Source of the DNA: Sphingomonadales bacterium
GTDB taxonomy: Bacteria; Pseudomonadota; Alphaproteobacteria; Sphingomonadales; Sphingomonadaceae
Length of the DNA: 64,000 nucleotides
Direction of reading: 5' to 3'
Assembly (NCBI GenBank): GCA_025362295.1
Contig: JANYGX010000007.1
Span: forward strand, 62,001-126,000
The translations under genes were made by a program, and so were the position numbers. The notes beneath the pieces are model-generated. The model ran no database searches and was not told the origin of the DNA. It worked only from the letters and a program-made list of their open reading frames with translations. Position 1 is the first letter of the stretch, and each line of letters starts with the position of its first letter. Positions 35,039 to 45,392 of this stretch are shown here, one piece after another.

Positions 35039-36087
35039 GCCTTCACTCCCGCACCGCGTGCTGATTCTGCTTCAGGGTCAAGTGGCCAGCGTGGCCGCGC
35101 CTGTACGCTCATGGGGTCTATCATGCCCAAGCCAAAGCGTTCAGCCCCGGCCCAGGCAATCATCGCGCCGTTGTCACCGCAAAGCCACAATGGCGGCGCC
35201 ACAAAGGTCAGGTTATGCCGGTCAGCCAACTGTTGCAGGGCTTCACGCACCGGCCCGTTGGCAGCGACTCCGCCAGCCACCACGAGCGTTGTCACATCAC
35301 CGCACGCAGCCAGGGCTCTGGCCGTGCGGTCTACCAGACAATCGACCACAGCGGCCTGAAAACTGGCTGCGATATCGGCCTTGTCCTGATCACTGAGCGT
35401 CTCAAAGCCAGCCACAAGTCTTGCGACAGCCGACTTAAGCCCGGCAAACGAAAAATGTGGCTCTTTGGTGCCTGTCAGCGGGCGCGGCAAGGCAAAGCGC
35501 GCCTTGTTGCCGTGGATTGCATGCGCTTCCACCAGTGGCCCGCCAGGCATACCTAGCCCCAGCATCTTGGCCACCTTGTCAAAGGCTTCGCCTGCTGCAT
35601 CATCAATGGTGGTCGCCAGCCGCTGGTAGCGCCCGACCCCCAGCACTTTCAAAATCTGGCAGTGCCCGCCGGAGACCAGCAGCAGCAGATAGGGGAACGG
35701 CACATCATGGGTCAGGCGCGGCGACAGCGCATGACCTTCCAGATGATTGACAGCGATCAGCGGTTTGCCCGCAGCCAGACACAGCGCCTTGGCTGTCACC
35801 AGACCAATCATCACGCCGCCAATCAATCCTGGTCCAGCAGTTGCGGCAATGGCATCAACATCATCAAGTTTGAGCCCGGCTTCAGCCAGCACCTCGGCGA
35901 TCAGCGGGGTTAGCGCCTCGACATGAGCGCGGGCGGCAATTTCCGGCACCACCCCGCCGTAGGGTTGGTGCGCTGCCAGCTGTCCGGCCACTTTGTGTGC
36001 CAGAATGGTTTTGTCTGAGCGCACCAAAGCAGCAGCGGTTTCGTCGCAGCTGGATTCAATGCCGAGGATAAGGGCGTCTCTGGTCAT
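35035..36087 (-). CDS. tsaD: tRNA threonylcarbamoyladenosine transferase TsaD
   Basis: Transfers threonylcarbamoyl to A37 of tRNAs reading ANN codons. 350 residues of the ASKHA fold: [15 protein letters not shown] at the start, the metal motif [11 protein letters not shown] and [15 protein letters not shown] near the end. It is coupled to gpsA by a 4-bp overlap and divergent from hemC with a 56-bp gap that must hold both promoters. Confidence 0.97.
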   Translation of the reverse strand: MTRDALILGIESSCDETAAALVRSDKTILAHKVAGQLAAHQPYGGVVPEIAARAHVEALTPLIAEVLAEAGLKLDDVDAIAATAGPGLIGGVMIGLVTAKALCLAAGKPLIAVNHLEGHALSPRLTHDVPFPYLLLLVSGGHCQILKVLGVGRYQRLATTIDDAAGEAFDKVAKMLGLGMPGGPLVEAHAIHGNKARFALPRPLTGTKEPHFSFAGLKSAVARLVAGFETLSDQDKADIAASFQAAVVDCLVDRTARALAACGDVTTLVVAGGVAANGPVREALQQLADRHNLTFVAPPLWLCGDNGAMIAWAGAERFGLGMIDPMSVQARPRWPLDPEAESARGAGVKA

Positions 36088-36143
36088 GTTGGTCTGAAGC
36101 TCGTATGAAAACGAATATTTTTTATCTTAACAAAGTCACACTG

Positions 36144-37058
36144 ATGATACCACCTTTGAAACTGGGCACGCGCGGCAGCCCGCTGGCGTTGGCACAAGCA
36201 GCGATGGTGGCGCGTCTTCTGGCTGTGCCCAGCGAAATCGTCGTGCTGAAAACCAGCGGCGATCTGATACAGGACAGGCCGCTCTCTGAAGTGGGGGGCA
36301 AGGGCCTGTTCACCAAGGAGCTCGATGACGCTTTGCAGGCTGGCCATATTGACATGGCGGTGCACTGCATCAAGGATATGGCGAGTGTGCTTGCAAGCGG
36401 GACGACACTAGCAGCCATTCTGCCACGCGAAGACTATCACGACCGGCTGATTGTGCCCGGTGGGTCAACATATTGCAGTGTCGCAGAGCTTCCAGCCGGC
36501 GCGCGTATTGGTACATCATCACTGCGGCGCGCGGCGCAAATCCGGCACCGGCGGCCAGACCTCATTATCGTGCCGTTTCGCGGCAATGTTGGCACCCGGC
36601 TTGCGAAACTTGCCGCTGGCGAGGCCGACGCCACCATTCTGGCAGCGGCAGGCCTGAACCGGCTTGGCAAAGGTGATTTGGGCTGTGGTATTGATATCGA
36701 TCTGATGCTGCCAGCCCCTGCACAAGGGGCCATCGGCATTGCCTGTCGTTTGGATGATAGGGCTATGCAGGCACAGCTCGCCCCACTCAATGATCTGGAA
36801 ACGGCGGATTGCATTGCGGTTGAGCGGGCATTTCTTGCTGAGCTGGACGGCAGTTGCCGCACACCGATTGCAGCCCTGGCACGGTTCAATACGAATGATG
36901 ATATCGAACTGATCGGTGAAATCCTGAGTGTTGATGGCACGCGCGCAGTCAGGCGCCAGACTGTCTCTGATCCATCATCTGCTCTCGATATGGCCCGCGC
37001 CATGGCCCGCGAGATCAAAAGCGCCGCTGATCCCGACATGCTGGCAGCATTTGACTAG
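36144..37058 (+). CDS. hemC: Porphobilinogen deaminase
   Basis: Polymerises four porphobilinogens to hydroxymethylbilane in tetrapyrrole synthesis. About 304 residues from ATG 36144: KLGTRGSPLALAQA at the start, GTSSLRRAAQIRHRRPD and the dipyrromethane-cofactor cysteine in ELDGSCRTPIAA. The frame opens at 36105, but those residues are not conserved. hemD follows 4 bp after the stop. Confidence 0.96.
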   Translation: MIPPLKLGTRGSPLALAQAAMVARLLAVPSEIVVLKTSGDLIQDRPLSEVGGKGLFTKELDDALQAGHIDMAVHCIKDMASVLASGTTLAAILPREDYHDRLIVPGGSTYCSVAELPAGARIGTSSLRRAAQIRHRRPDLIIVPFRGNVGTRLAKLAAGEADATILAAAGLNRLGKGDLGCGIDIDLMLPAPAQGAIGIACRLDDRAMQAQLAPLNDLETADCIAVERAFLAELDGSCRTPIAALARFNTNDDIELIGEILSVDGTRAVRRQTVSDPSSALDMARAMAREIKSAADPDMLAAFD

Positions 37059-37062
37059 GCCT

Positions 37063-37755
37063 ATGCGTGTGCTGATCACCCGTGCGGAACCGGATGCCAC
37101 CCGCGTGGCAATGGCACTCACGGCTCTGGGTCATACGGTGATGCTGGCACCAGTTGCTTGTTGTCAGGCCCTACCGGTTGTCTGGCCGCTTGTTTTGCCT
37201 CAAGCTCTTGTCTTTACCAGTCGGCAAGCGCCTGCCCTTGTAGAGCGTGATGATGTTAAACATCTGCCGGTCTTCCCCATCGGCAGCGCTACGGCACTGG
37301 CAGCGCGGTCAGCCGGTTTTACGGATGTGCAGGCAGATGCTGCTGGCGACAGGGGCCAGCTGGTCCGCAAAGCGAAGCGTTTTTCAGAGCTCTGGTGGTG
37401 TTGTGGCACCCATGTGCAGGGGGATCTGGTTGCAGACATGCGCGCACATGGTGTTATTCTGCACCGCATTCCACTATACGCCATGGTTCCCGCCTTTGCG
37501 CTGCCTGACGCTGTTTGCATGGCTCTTAAAAACCATGAACTGGATGCTGTGCTGCTCATGAGCGCCAAAACAACGGAACGTTTTCTGGCTTTGCTTGAGC
37601 AACACAACATAGACGCAACCTGGCTACCCGCACTGTGTTTGAGCGCAGCCGTGGCGGCCCCGCTTAGGGCACAACACTGGCAGACCGTACAGGTGGCATC
37701 TCGACCAGAATGGACCGCGCTGCAGGAATTATTGACACAAAATGCGGTTGGCTGA
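37063..37755 (+). CDS. hemD: Uroporphyrinogen-III synthase
   Basis: Cyclises hydroxymethylbilane with D-ring inversion. The 230-residue protein is divergent, as this family always is; MRVLITRAEPDATRVA at the start, VFTSRQAP and DAVLLMSAKTTERFL identify it, and position directly after hemC supports the call. ATG 37063 is used; the ORF reaches back to 36928 inside hemC, in another frame. Confidence 0.88.
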   Translation: MRVLITRAEPDATRVAMALTALGHTVMLAPVACCQALPVVWPLVLPQALVFTSRQAPALVERDDVKHLPVFPIGSATALAARSAGFTDVQADAAGDRGQLVRKAKRFSELWWCCGTHVQGDLVADMRAHGVILHRIPLYAMVPAFALPDAVCMALKNHELDAVLLMSAKTTERFLALLEQHNIDATWLPALCLSAAVAAPLRAQHWQTVQVASRPEWTALQELLTQNAVG

Positions 37756-37816
37756 ACAATAAGCCGAAAAGCAAATATCTCTCAACATCAGCGATTCACT
37801 CTGCTAGACACATCTC

Positions 37817-38590
37817 ATGTTCAACACGCTCATCACCGCTTTGAAAGCAAAACCGGCGAGCCCAGCCAGCATTCCGGTTGGTGAGCGGGTTTATGCCGTT
37901 GGGGATATTCATGGGCGACTGGATCTGCTGCAGCGGCTTATGGACCAGATTGCCGGTGACCTGAAAGCATCAGCTCTCACACCCACTCTCGTTTTTCTGG
38001 GTGATTATATTGATCGCGGTCCAAAGGCCAAAGAGGTGCTCGACTATTTGATGACAGAGGTGCTGCCCGTTAAAACCGTTATTCACCTGCGCGGCAACCA
38101 TGAGCAGGTGCTGCTCGATATTCTCGATCCTACAATCGATGATCCAAGACTGTTCCCGAGTTGGTTGGGCTTTGGCGGTCGCGAAACACTGGGCAGCTTT
38201 GGTGTGCCCGCGGTTGATCTTTATTCTGATGATGAAGACGCACTGCAAAAACGCACCCCCACGGTCATACCGCAAATTTATCAGGCATTTTTGCAGTCAA
38301 CCCGGCTCAGCCACCAGATCGGCGATTATTTCTTTGCCCATGCCGGTATTCGCCCTGTCGTGCCGCTCGACAGGCAACGTGCGCAAGATTTGCTGTGGAT
38401 CGGCAAACCGTTTTTATCGAGCACAGTCAAATTTCCAGCGGTTGTGGTGCACGGCCACACCATTGCTGCCGATGTACAGAATTTGCACAACCGGATTGGC
38501 GTTGACACTGGCGCCTATGCCACGGGTGTTTTATCCGCCGTTGTGCTCGAAGGGACCACACGTCGATTTTTACAAACCAAGGGAGCGTGA
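37817..38590 (+). CDS. PP1/PP2A-like protein phosphatase
   Basis: A 257-residue metallophosphoesterase of the bacterial serine/threonine phosphatase type (PrpA/lambda-like). Metal motifs in order: VGDIHGRLDLL, LGDYIDRGPKA, LRGNHEQ and VVHGHT. The physiological target is unknown. It overlaps the amidohydrolase start by 4 bp. Confidence 0.9.
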   Translation: MFNTLITALKAKPASPASIPVGERVYAVGDIHGRLDLLQRLMDQIAGDLKASALTPTLVFLGDYIDRGPKAKEVLDYLMTEVLPVKTVIHLRGNHEQVLLDILDPTIDDPRLFPSWLGFGGRETLGSFGVPAVDLYSDDEDALQKRTPTVIPQIYQAFLQSTRLSHQIGDYFFAHAGIRPVVPLDRQRAQDLLWIGKPFLSSTVKFPAVVVHGHTIAADVQNLHNRIGVDTGAYATGVLSAVVLEGTTRRFLQTKGA

Positions 38591-39888
38591 TGCCAATGAC
38601 ACAATATTATAATTATGGAATAGGGTTGGTTTTAAGCCTTATGCTGGGCCATGGCCAGGCCGCCGAGCGCATCACTTACCTGATAGCCGATCATATGGTT
38701 GATGTTGTGAGTGGCCGTTTGATCGACAAGCCAGCCATTATCATCAGCGGCGAGCGGATCACCGCTGTCGGCACTCAAGGTAGTTTGCCGGTACCAGCTG
38801 GCGCAATGCTCGTGGCTCGTCCAGGCGAAACGCTGCTACCCGGTCTCATCGATATGCATGTGCACATGACATCCGATGCAACCAAGGGCGGTTATAATTC
38901 TTTAGGCACATCATCGCTGCGGACAGCACTTTACGGTGCAAAGGCCGCGCGTGTAACCCTGATGGCAGGCTTCACCAGTGTGCGTGATGTGGGCGATGCT
39001 CACTTCGAAGCTACAGCGCTGCGTGATGCGATTAACGACGGCGATGTGCCGGGGCCGCGCATCACGCCGTCCGGCCCGCCGCTTGGGGCAACCGGTGGCC
39101 ACTGTGATAACAATCTACTGCCGTTTGAGTATCACGATATTTCGCCAAGCGTAGCAGACGGCCCGTGGCAGTTGCGCGCCAAGGTGCGGCAAGTGGCAAA
39201 ATATGGTGCCGGTGTTGTGAAAATTTGTGCGACCGGCGGCGTGCTGTCAAAAGGTGATTCCGTTGGTGGCCAGCAACTGACACTTGAGGAGATGAAAGCC
39301 ATTGCCGACGAAGCGCATATGCTTGGTCTGAAAGTAGCGGCCCATGCTCACGGCACCATGGGCATTCATGATGCTATACTCGCTGGCATCGACACCATCG
39401 AGCATGTTAGCCTGATTGATGCCGAGGGCATTCGGCTTGCCAAGGTGCATGGCACGTATCTTGATATGGACATTTATAATGATGATTACATCATGGCTGA
39501 GGGTGAGAAAAATGGCGTGTTGCCAGAATCTATGGCGAAGGAAAAAATGATTGGAAGGCTGCAACGGGAAAATTTTGCCAAAGCTTTCAAGGCTGGTGCG
39601 AAAATGACTTTCGGCACCGACGCTGGCGTTTATCCGCACGGTGATAATGCCAAACAGTTTGCCTGGATGGTGCGGCTGGGCATGAGCCCGCTTCAAGCCA
39701 TACAAGCCGCAACCCTGACTGCCGCTGAAGCTCTTGGCCAGTCAAAAGATGTCGGCGCGATTGCGGCTGGTCACTACGCAGATATTATATCGGTAAGCGG
39801 CTCGCCCCTCAGTGATGTTACACAACTGGAGCATGTTGGGTTTGTTATGAAAGGTGGCTACGTATTAAAGGGTAGTGGTATTATGTGA
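38587..39888 (+). CDS. Exported amidohydrolase family protein
   Basis: A 433-residue metal-dependent hydrolase of the imidazolonepropionase/prolidase-like group. A signal peptide ends near HGQAAE. Metal ligands: LPGLIDMHVHM, the lysine in VKICATGG, AAHAHG, DTIEHVSLID and TFGTDAGVYPHG. It starts at GTG 38587 or ATG 38590/38596 within the phosphatase end. Probably hydrolyses dipeptides or cyclic amides in the periplasm; substrate unproven. Its 3' end overlaps the DUF1272 gene convergently by 24 bp. Confidence 0.9.
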   Translation: MMPMTQYYNYGIGLVLSLMLGHGQAAERITYLIADHMVDVVSGRLIDKPAIIISGERITAVGTQGSLPVPAGAMLVARPGETLLPGLIDMHVHMTSDATKGGYNSLGTSSLRTALYGAKAARVTLMAGFTSVRDVGDAHFEATALRDAINDGDVPGPRITPSGPPLGATGGHCDNNLLPFEYHDISPSVADGPWQLRAKVRQVAKYGAGVVKICATGGVLSKGDSVGGQQLTLEEMKAIADEAHMLGLKVAAHAHGTMGIHDAILAGIDTIEHVSLIDAEGIRLAKVHGTYLDMDIYNDDYIMAEGEKNGVLPESMAKEKMIGRLQRENFAKAFKAGAKMTFGTDAGVYPHGDNAKQFAWMVRLGMSPLQAIQAATLTAAEALGQSKDVGAIAAGHYADIISVSGSPLSDVTQLEHVGFVMKGGYVLKGSGIM

Positions 39889-40071
39889 CATTGTTGCGGC
39901 CCGCAAAGGCCGCTGCTCCAGCACCCCACTGCAGTTTGGACAGCGTTTGTTCAATTGTCCGTTCGCACAGTCTGAACAAAAAGTGCATTCAAAGCTACAA
40001 ATCCATGCGCCTTGAGCTTCAGGTGGCAGGTCAGCGTTACAGCGTTCACAAATGGGGCGCATCTCTAGCAT
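39865..40071 (-). CDS. DUF1272 zinc-ribbon-like protein
   Basis: A 68-residue cysteine-rich protein. MLEMRPICERCNADLPP, CSFECTFCSDCA and CPNC give several Cx2-4C pairs that probably bind zinc, the recognised DUF1272 pattern. Function unknown. It starts 12 bp upstream of the priA stop side, and its last codons overlap the amidohydrolase 3' end on the other strand. Confidence 0.85.
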   Translation of the reverse strand: MLEMRPICERCNADLPPEAQGAWICSFECTFCSDCANGQLNKRCPNCSGVLEQRPLRAATMSHNTTTL

Positions 40072-40083
40072 TGAGAGACGCTA

Positions 40084-42273
40084 TTACATGAAGCTGTACG
40101 GGTCAACATCCACGGCGACCCGCACGTCGCCAACCACTTTTACGCTGGCAAGCCATTTGTGCAGCAAAGGCTGCACATTGATACTGCGTTCAACCTGCAT
40201 CAACAACCGCATGCGGTGCCGCCCGCGCAAGAGTGCAAGGGGTGCAGGGGCTGGACCCAGAACGGTTGCCCCGGTAGGGCTGGCGCGGCCCAGAGCCTTA
40301 GCTACATCAGCAACGGCGTTTTGATCCTTGCCGGATACAACAAGCGCTGCGTAGCGGCCAAATGGCGGGGCATTGTAACGCGTGCGCGAAGCCGCTTCAG
40401 TGTCATAAAACGATTCCGTGTCGCCGGACTTCAGCGCCTGCATCACTGGGTGCTCTGGTTGCCAGCTTTGCAGCCAGACGCGTCCTGGTTTGTCTGCACG
40501 GCCAGCGCGACCGGAGGCCTGGGTGATTTGCTGAAACGTGCGTTCCGCTGCACGCAAATCGCCGCCGCCCAGACCCAGATCAGCATCGACAATCCCAACA
40601 CAGGTGAGGCCGGGAAAATGGTGGCCTTTAGTGACGAGTTGTGTGCCTACGAGGATATCGACAACACCAGTATCAACCGCTTCAATCAGCGCACTGGCTT
40701 TTGCAGGCGAGGTGATAGTGTCGGATGTTACAACACGCATCCGCGCTGTTGGCAACAGCTGTATTATTTCCTCGGCAATCCGCTCAACACCCGGGCCACA
40801 GGCAACCAGCGAGCTTTCGGCGTCGCACGCCCGGCACCGTTTGGGGATCGGCGTTGCAAAACCGCAGTGGTGGCAATGGAGGCGTCCGGTCAGCCGGTGC
40901 TCCACCAGCCATGCCGCGCATTGCGGGCATGAAACCCGCTCGCCGCAGGTGCGGCACAAGGTAACCGGCGCATAGCCGCGCCGGTTGAGAAACAACAACG
41001 CTTGTTCACCGCGCGCGATAGTTGCGGTCAAATCATCCAGCAAAGGTTGCGATAGCCAGCGCCGCGCTGGTGGCGGTGTGCGTTTAAGGTCGATGAGGTT
41101 GATCTCGGGCAGCTGCGCCTTGCCGTAGCGGCTGCCAAGTTTGAGCCAAGTATAGCGACCTTGCTTGGCATTCTCGCGGCTTTCCAGCGACGGTGTGGCG
41201 GAGGCTAGCACGACGAGACAGTGTTCAAAACGCGCGCGCACCACAGCCATATCGCGGGCATGATATGGCACCCCATCTTCCTGCTTAAAGCTTGCCTCAT
41301 GCTCCTCGTCAACAATGATGAGTTTTAAATCCGCATAGGGCAGAAACAGGGCCGAGCGCGCGCCCACAATCACCCGCGCTGCGCCCGTGATGATGGCACG
41401 CCAATTGGCTTTGCGATGTTTTGGGTTGAGGTCGGAATGCCACTCGACAGGGGCGGCACCAAAACGTGCCTCGAAGCGCGAAAACCACTGCCGTGTCATG
41501 GCGATTTCCGGGAGCAGCACGAGTGTTTGCCCGCCAGTGCGGAGAATTTCTGCAATCGCCTCGAAATACACTTCGGTTTTACCCGAACCGGTGATGCCAT
41601 CGAGCAGAACGGCTTTATAAGCCTGTGCTGCAATGTGATGAACGAGATCAGAAGCGGCATCTGCTTGCGCTGGCTCGAGCTGAACGTTTGTAAAATCGTG
41701 CTGCGGATGTGGCGGCGGTTGTTCCGCTGAAACGGAAGCAGGCGTCAGTGCACCGTGCTTGATCAAGCCACGGATTATGGTGGGGGTTGTGCCAGCAAGT
41801 TGCGCTAGATCGGCGATATGCCGTCCCCTCTCCCCTTGCAGGAGAGGGAGAAGAAGACGCAGGGCGTCCAACGCTGCCTTTTGCCTTACAGAGAGCTTTT
41901 CCAGCACCACCCCACTCTGCTGATACACCGTCACCATCTCTGGTTCAGAACCAACGCCAGCCATCGACAATGCCATGCGCAATACAGCACCTGGTGGACT
42001 GAGATAGTAACGGCTGACCCAAACAATACATTGGCGAAGCGCCAAACTCAGGGGCGGCATGGTCACACGGTTGACAACCGCTCGCAATTTTTCTGCTGCG
42101 ACAGCGGGTAAATCTGGCCAGACATCGGCATCCCACACCACGCCATAGATGGTCTGTCGTCCGAGCGGCACTATAACCACATCACCGGGCTCGTAGACTT
42201 CCCCCACAGGCACGACGTAATCGTAGGGACCAAGCAGTGGGTGGACAAGCAAGACGCGAACGCGCATTTTCAA
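40084..42273 (-). CDS. priA: Primosomal protein N' (replication restart helicase)
   Basis: 3'-5' DNA helicase that reloads replication at stalled forks. 729 residues: N-terminal 3'BD and winged helix, Walker A DGITGSGKTEVY, DEEHEASFKQ, then the zinc cysteine pairs (CRTCGERVSCPQC, CHHCG, CRAC) and RAGRADKPG. An in-frame palindromic repeat (41826-41848) adds LLPLLQGERGR to the winged-helix region near residues 142-152. ATG 42267 is an alternative start. Confidence 0.96.
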   Translation of the reverse strand: MKMRVRVLLVHPLLGPYDYVVPVGEVYEPGDVVIVPLGRQTIYGVVWDADVWPDLPAVAAEKLRAVVNRVTMPPLSLALRQCIVWVSRYYLSPPGAVLRMALSMAGVGSEPEMVTVYQQSGVVLEKLSVRQKAALDALRLLLPLLQGERGRHIADLAQLAGTTPTIIRGLIKHGALTPASVSAEQPPPHPQHDFTNVQLEPAQADAASDLVHHIAAQAYKAVLLDGITGSGKTEVYFEAIAEILRTGGQTLVLLPEIAMTRQWFSRFEARFGAAPVEWHSDLNPKHRKANWRAIITGAARVIVGARSALFLPYADLKLIIVDEEHEASFKQEDGVPYHARDMAVVRARFEHCLVVLASATPSLESRENAKQGRYTWLKLGSRYGKAQLPEINLIDLKRTPPPARRWLSQPLLDDLTATIARGEQALLFLNRRGYAPVTLCRTCGERVSCPQCAAWLVEHRLTGRLHCHHCGFATPIPKRCRACDAESSLVACGPGVERIAEEIIQLLPTARMRVVTSDTITSPAKASALIEAVDTGVVDILVGTQLVTKGHHFPGLTCVGIVDADLGLGGGDLRAAERTFQQITQASGRAGRADKPGRVWLQSWQPEHPVMQALKSGDTESFYDTEAASRTRYNAPPFGRYAALVVSGKDQNAVADVAKALGRASPTGATVLGPAPAPLALLRGRHRMRLLMQVERSINVQPLLHKWLASVKVVGDVRVAVDVDPYSFM
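41826..41848. repeat. Palindromic repeat inside priA
   Basis: Arms CCCTCTCC and GGAGAGGG with loop CCTTGCA. It closely resembles the intergenic palindromes before leuC and after rplS in arm composition and CTTGC-type loop, but here it is translated in frame as part of PriA, encoding PLLQGERGR. Confidence 0.65.
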
Positions 42274-42276
42274 GCG

Positions 42277-42295
42277 CCTCCACTTGCAGGGGAGG
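42277..42295. repeat. Palindromic repeat between priA and bioB
   Basis: CCTCC-ACTTGCAG-GGGAGG, an imperfect copy of the CTTGC-loop palindrome, lying 4 bases upstream of the priA start. Third or fourth member of the family in the window. Confidence 0.5.
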
Positions 42296-42313
42296 AATAA
42301 GTATCATCGCCGG

Positions 42314-43279
42314 TCACGCGCTGGCAGTCATGCCCAGACGGCTCAACAGCTTCATATCCCGGTTGGCAGCGGGGTTGGGTGTTGTCAACAATTTCTCACC
42401 GTAAAAAATCGAGTTAGCGCCAGCCATGAAGCACAAGGTCTGCATACTGTCATTCATGGTTTCGCGGCCTGCTGACAAACGCACCACCGCTTTTGGCATG
42501 GTGATGCGTGCCACTGCAATGGTGCGGACAAAATCCAGATCGTCAATGTCGTCCGAATGTGCAAGGGGTGTGCCGGCCACGCGCACCAGTCGGTTGATCG
42601 GCACCGATCCCGGATGCTCCGGCAACGTTGCCAGAGATACAATCATCCCCACGCGGTCTTCAGCTGTTTCACCCATGCCGACAATGCCGCCACAACACAC
42701 ATTAATATTGGCTTGCCGCACATGTTCCAGTGTTTCCAGCCGCTCATCGAACGTGCGGGTCGTGATAATATCCTTGTAATACTCCGGTGATGTATCAATA
42801 TTGTGGTTATAATAATCAAGGCCCGCTGCACCAAGGCGCTGAGCTTGCGCCTGATTAAGCATCCCAAGTGTTACGCAGGTTTCCAGCCCTAAGGCTTTCA
42901 CGCCCTCAACCATCTCAATCACTTGATCGAGGTCTTTGTCTTTGGGTCGAGTCCAGGCAGCCCCCATACAAAAGCGCGTGGCACCAGCGGCTTTTGCCGT
43001 ACGTGCGTCATTGAGCACGGCATCAAGTGGCATCAGTTTGGTGGCCTTGAGGCCGGTGTCTTGCGCAAACTTTGCTGACTGTGCGCAGTAGCCGCAATCT
43101 TCTGCACAGCCACCAGTTTTAATCGACAGCAGCTGTGACAGCTGCACTTGATTGGGCGTATGATAGCGCCGGTGCATGGTTTGCGCATCGTAGACCAGAT
43201 CAAGGAATGGGCGGGCAAACAGGGCGGTTATTTCAGTGTGGGTCCAATCAGTGCGGACGGATGTGTCAGTGTCAATCAT
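42314..43279 (-). CDS. bioB: Biotin synthase
   Basis: Radical SAM enzyme inserting sulfur into dethiobiotin. 321 residues, with the 4Fe-4S triad in [15 protein letters not shown] near residue 57 and [12 protein letters not shown] and GGIVGMGET further on. AAGGAAG precedes the ATG. No other bio genes lie in the window; DAHP synthase is 14 bp upstream and the two may be cotranscribed. Confidence 0.96.
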   Translation of the reverse strand: MIDTDTSVRTDWTHTEITALFARPFLDLVYDAQTMHRRYHTPNQVQLSQLLSIKTGGCAEDCGYCAQSAKFAQDTGLKATKLMPLDAVLNDARTAKAAGATRFCMGAAWTRPKDKDLDQVIEMVEGVKALGLETCVTLGMLNQAQAQRLGAAGLDYYNHNIDTSPEYYKDIITTRTFDERLETLEHVRQANINVCCGGIVGMGETAEDRVGMIVSLATLPEHPGSVPINRLVRVAGTPLAHSDDIDDLDFVRTIAVARITMPKAVVRLSAGRETMNDSMQTLCFMAGANSIFYGEKLLTTPNPAANRDMKLLSRLGMTASA

Positions 43280-43293
43280 GATGCTTCCTTGTT

Positions 43294-44661
43294 TTATGCC
43301 ACCACTCTCAACCCGGCTTCCGCCTTAAGCCCTTCAGCCACCAAAAACGCAAGTTCCAGTGATTGCGACGCATTGAGGCGCGGATCGCAGTGGGTGTGAT
43401 AGCGATCGGCAAGTGTTGCATCCGTCACGGCAATGGCACCGCCTGTGCACTCGGTTACATTCTGGCCGGTCATTTCGATGTGAATACCGCCGGCATGGGT
43501 GCCTTCAGCGCGGTGAATGGCAAAGAAGCTTCGCACTTCTGCCAACACACGCTCGAACGGACGGGTTTTGTACCCACTGGGAGATTTGATGGTGTTGCCG
43601 TGCATTGGGTCGCACGACCAGACGACGCTGCGACCTTCTTTTTTCACAGTGCGAATAAGTTTTGGTAAACCGGTTTCCACCTTGTCAGCACCAAATCGTG
43701 CAATAAGTGTTAATCGGCCCGGCTCGTTGGCCGGGTTCAGCACATCAATCATGCGGATCAGCGCGTCCGGCTCCAGAGAACCAGACACTTTCATCGCCAG
43801 CGGATTGCCGATGCCGCGCATGAATTCCACATGAGCAGAGCCTTCAAACCGGGTCCGGTCGCCAATCCACAGCATATGAGCCGATGTGTCGTACCAGTCA
43901 CCCGTCAACGAATCTTGCCGGGTCATCGCCTCTTCATAGCCGAGCAGCAGTGCCTCATGGCTGGTATAGAAGCTGGTGCCTTTCAGTTGCGGCACTGTGT
44001 CTGGCGATATCCCACAGGCGGCCATAAAATCGAGTGCTTCCCCAATCTGGTCAGCAACCGCTTTGTATTTTTCAGCCCAAGCAGAGCGGCCAACAAAATC
44101 CAAATTCCATTTGTGCACCTGATGCAAATTCGCATAACCGCCACTGGAAAAAGCCCTAAGCAAATTCAGCGTTGAGGCCGCCTGCATGTAGGCACGCTTC
44201 AGGCGTTCTGGGTTCGGGATGCGGCCTTCGGGTGTGAAGGCAATATCGTTGATAATGTCACCACGATAACTTGGCAGCTTCATAGCGCCTTGTGTCTCAA
44301 AATCGTCCGAGCGTGGTTTCGCGAATTGTCCCGCCATACGGCCAACTTTGACCACAGGCAATTTGCCGGCAAAGGTCAACACGACAGCCATCTGCAAAAG
44401 TACCCGAAATGTGTCGCGAATGGTATTGGGGTGAAACTCAGCAAAACTCTCAGCGCAGTCGCCGCCCTGCAGTAAAAACGCCTTGCCGGCTGCCACGTCG
44501 GCCAGTTGGGTTTTCAAATCGCGTGCTTCCCCAGCAAACACCAGTGGTGGGTAGCTTTTCAATTCAGTTTCAACACCGGCCAAAGCAGCAGCATCAGGGT
44601 AAGCTGGCATATGACGTGTTTCAAACGCCTGCCAGCTGTTGGGTGTCCAGGTATTGCTCAT
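43294..44661 (-). CDS. DAHP synthase, class II
   Basis: First shikimate-pathway enzyme, condensing phosphoenolpyruvate and erythrose 4-phosphate. 455 residues of the plant-like class II (AroA-II): [25 protein letters not shown] and [21 protein letters not shown] precedes the ATG. It is usually insensitive to the class I feedback pattern; regulation is not visible here. Confidence 0.95.
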   Translation of the reverse strand: MSNTWTPNSWQAFETRHMPAYPDAAALAGVETELKSYPPLVFAGEARDLKTQLADVAAGKAFLLQGGDCAESFAEFHPNTIRDTFRVLLQMAVVLTFAGKLPVVKVGRMAGQFAKPRSDDFETQGAMKLPSYRGDIINDIAFTPEGRIPNPERLKRAYMQAASTLNLLRAFSSGGYANLHQVHKWNLDFVGRSAWAEKYKAVADQIGEALDFMAACGISPDTVPQLKGTSFYTSHEALLLGYEEAMTRQDSLTGDWYDTSAHMLWIGDRTRFEGSAHVEFMRGIGNPLAMKVSGSLEPDALIRMIDVLNPANEPGRLTLIARFGADKVETGLPKLIRTVKKEGRSVVWSCDPMHGNTIKSPSGYKTRPFERVLAEVRSFFAIHRAEGTHAGGIHIEMTGQNVTECTGGAIAVTDATLADRYHTHCDPRLNASQSLELAFLVAEGLKAEAGLRVVA

Positions 44662-44743
44662 GTTTATCTCCTCAAAGGCTTATGGCGCACCGGTTGGTCA
44701 AAAAGCAAGCATCAGGCATTTAAAGTGACCAGCGTGCAAGTGA

Positions 44744-45382
44744 CTACAACGTGGCTTTTTCAGCTTTCGTTGTCACCGCATAGACATGCCAGCAAAACAG
44801 CGCCATGGCCGAGCGGTGCGGCGACCACACGGCACCTATGTCGCGGGTGGCCTTGTCGCGTGGTCGTTCAGGATGATTCTGCAAACGTTTCAGCCCCTCC
44901 TGCACGCCTAGATCACCGGACGGCCAGATATCTGGTCGGCCTTCTGCAAACATAAGGTAAATCTCGGCACTCCAGCGGCCAAAACCTTTCACCGACGATA
45001 GCATGACTATCGCCTCTTCATCGCCGAGTTTGGCAAGTTTTTTGAAATTAAGAGCACCGCTTGTTACTGCCTCCGCAAGTGCCCGTGCATAACTCACCTT
45101 TTGCCGGGACAGGCCAGCACTGCGTAACAAATCATCTTCGGCCTGAAGAATGGCAAGCGGATCACCAAGGCTACCAATTGCAAGTTCTAGTTTGGCGGCG
45201 ATCGAGCGGGCTGCCGCCACCGACACTTGCTGGCCAACCAGCGTGCGGAGCAAGGCCTCATAACCGCGCGGACGGCTGCGCGGTTCAGGTAGGCCAATGC
45301 GTTTCAACCAGGCTTTCACGTTGGCATCCTTGCGCGCCACAGCTTTTAAGCTGGCATCAATCTGGTCTCTGGTAAGGCTCAT
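44744..45382 (-). CDS. DNA-3-methyladenine glycosylase (AlkA-like)
   Basis: Base-excision enzyme removing alkylated purines. 212 residues of the helix-hairpin-helix family: LVGQQVSVAAARSIA, SSVKGFGRWSAEIYL (HhH) and the catalytic aspartate in WPSGDLGVQEG. ATG 45382 is the natural start; 45412 would overlap ada. It follows ada by 10 bp in the same direction, so both repair alkylation damage in one adaptive-response transcript. Confidence 0.93.
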   Translation of the reverse strand: MSLTRDQIDASLKAVARKDANVKAWLKRIGLPEPRSRPRGYEALLRTLVGQQVSVAAARSIAAKLELAIGSLGDPLAILQAEDDLLRSAGLSRQKVSYARALAEAVTSGALNFKKLAKLGDEEAIVMLSSVKGFGRWSAEIYLMFAEGRPDIWPSGDLGVQEGLKRLQNHPERPRDKATRDIGAVWSPHRSAMALFCWHVYAVTTKAEKATL

Positions 45383-45392
45383 AAAAACACAA

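Noticed and set aside
36437-37039. 200-codon minus-strand frame over hemC
   Set aside because: A Ser/Arg/Ala-rich shadow of hemC codons without homology; hemC is certain.
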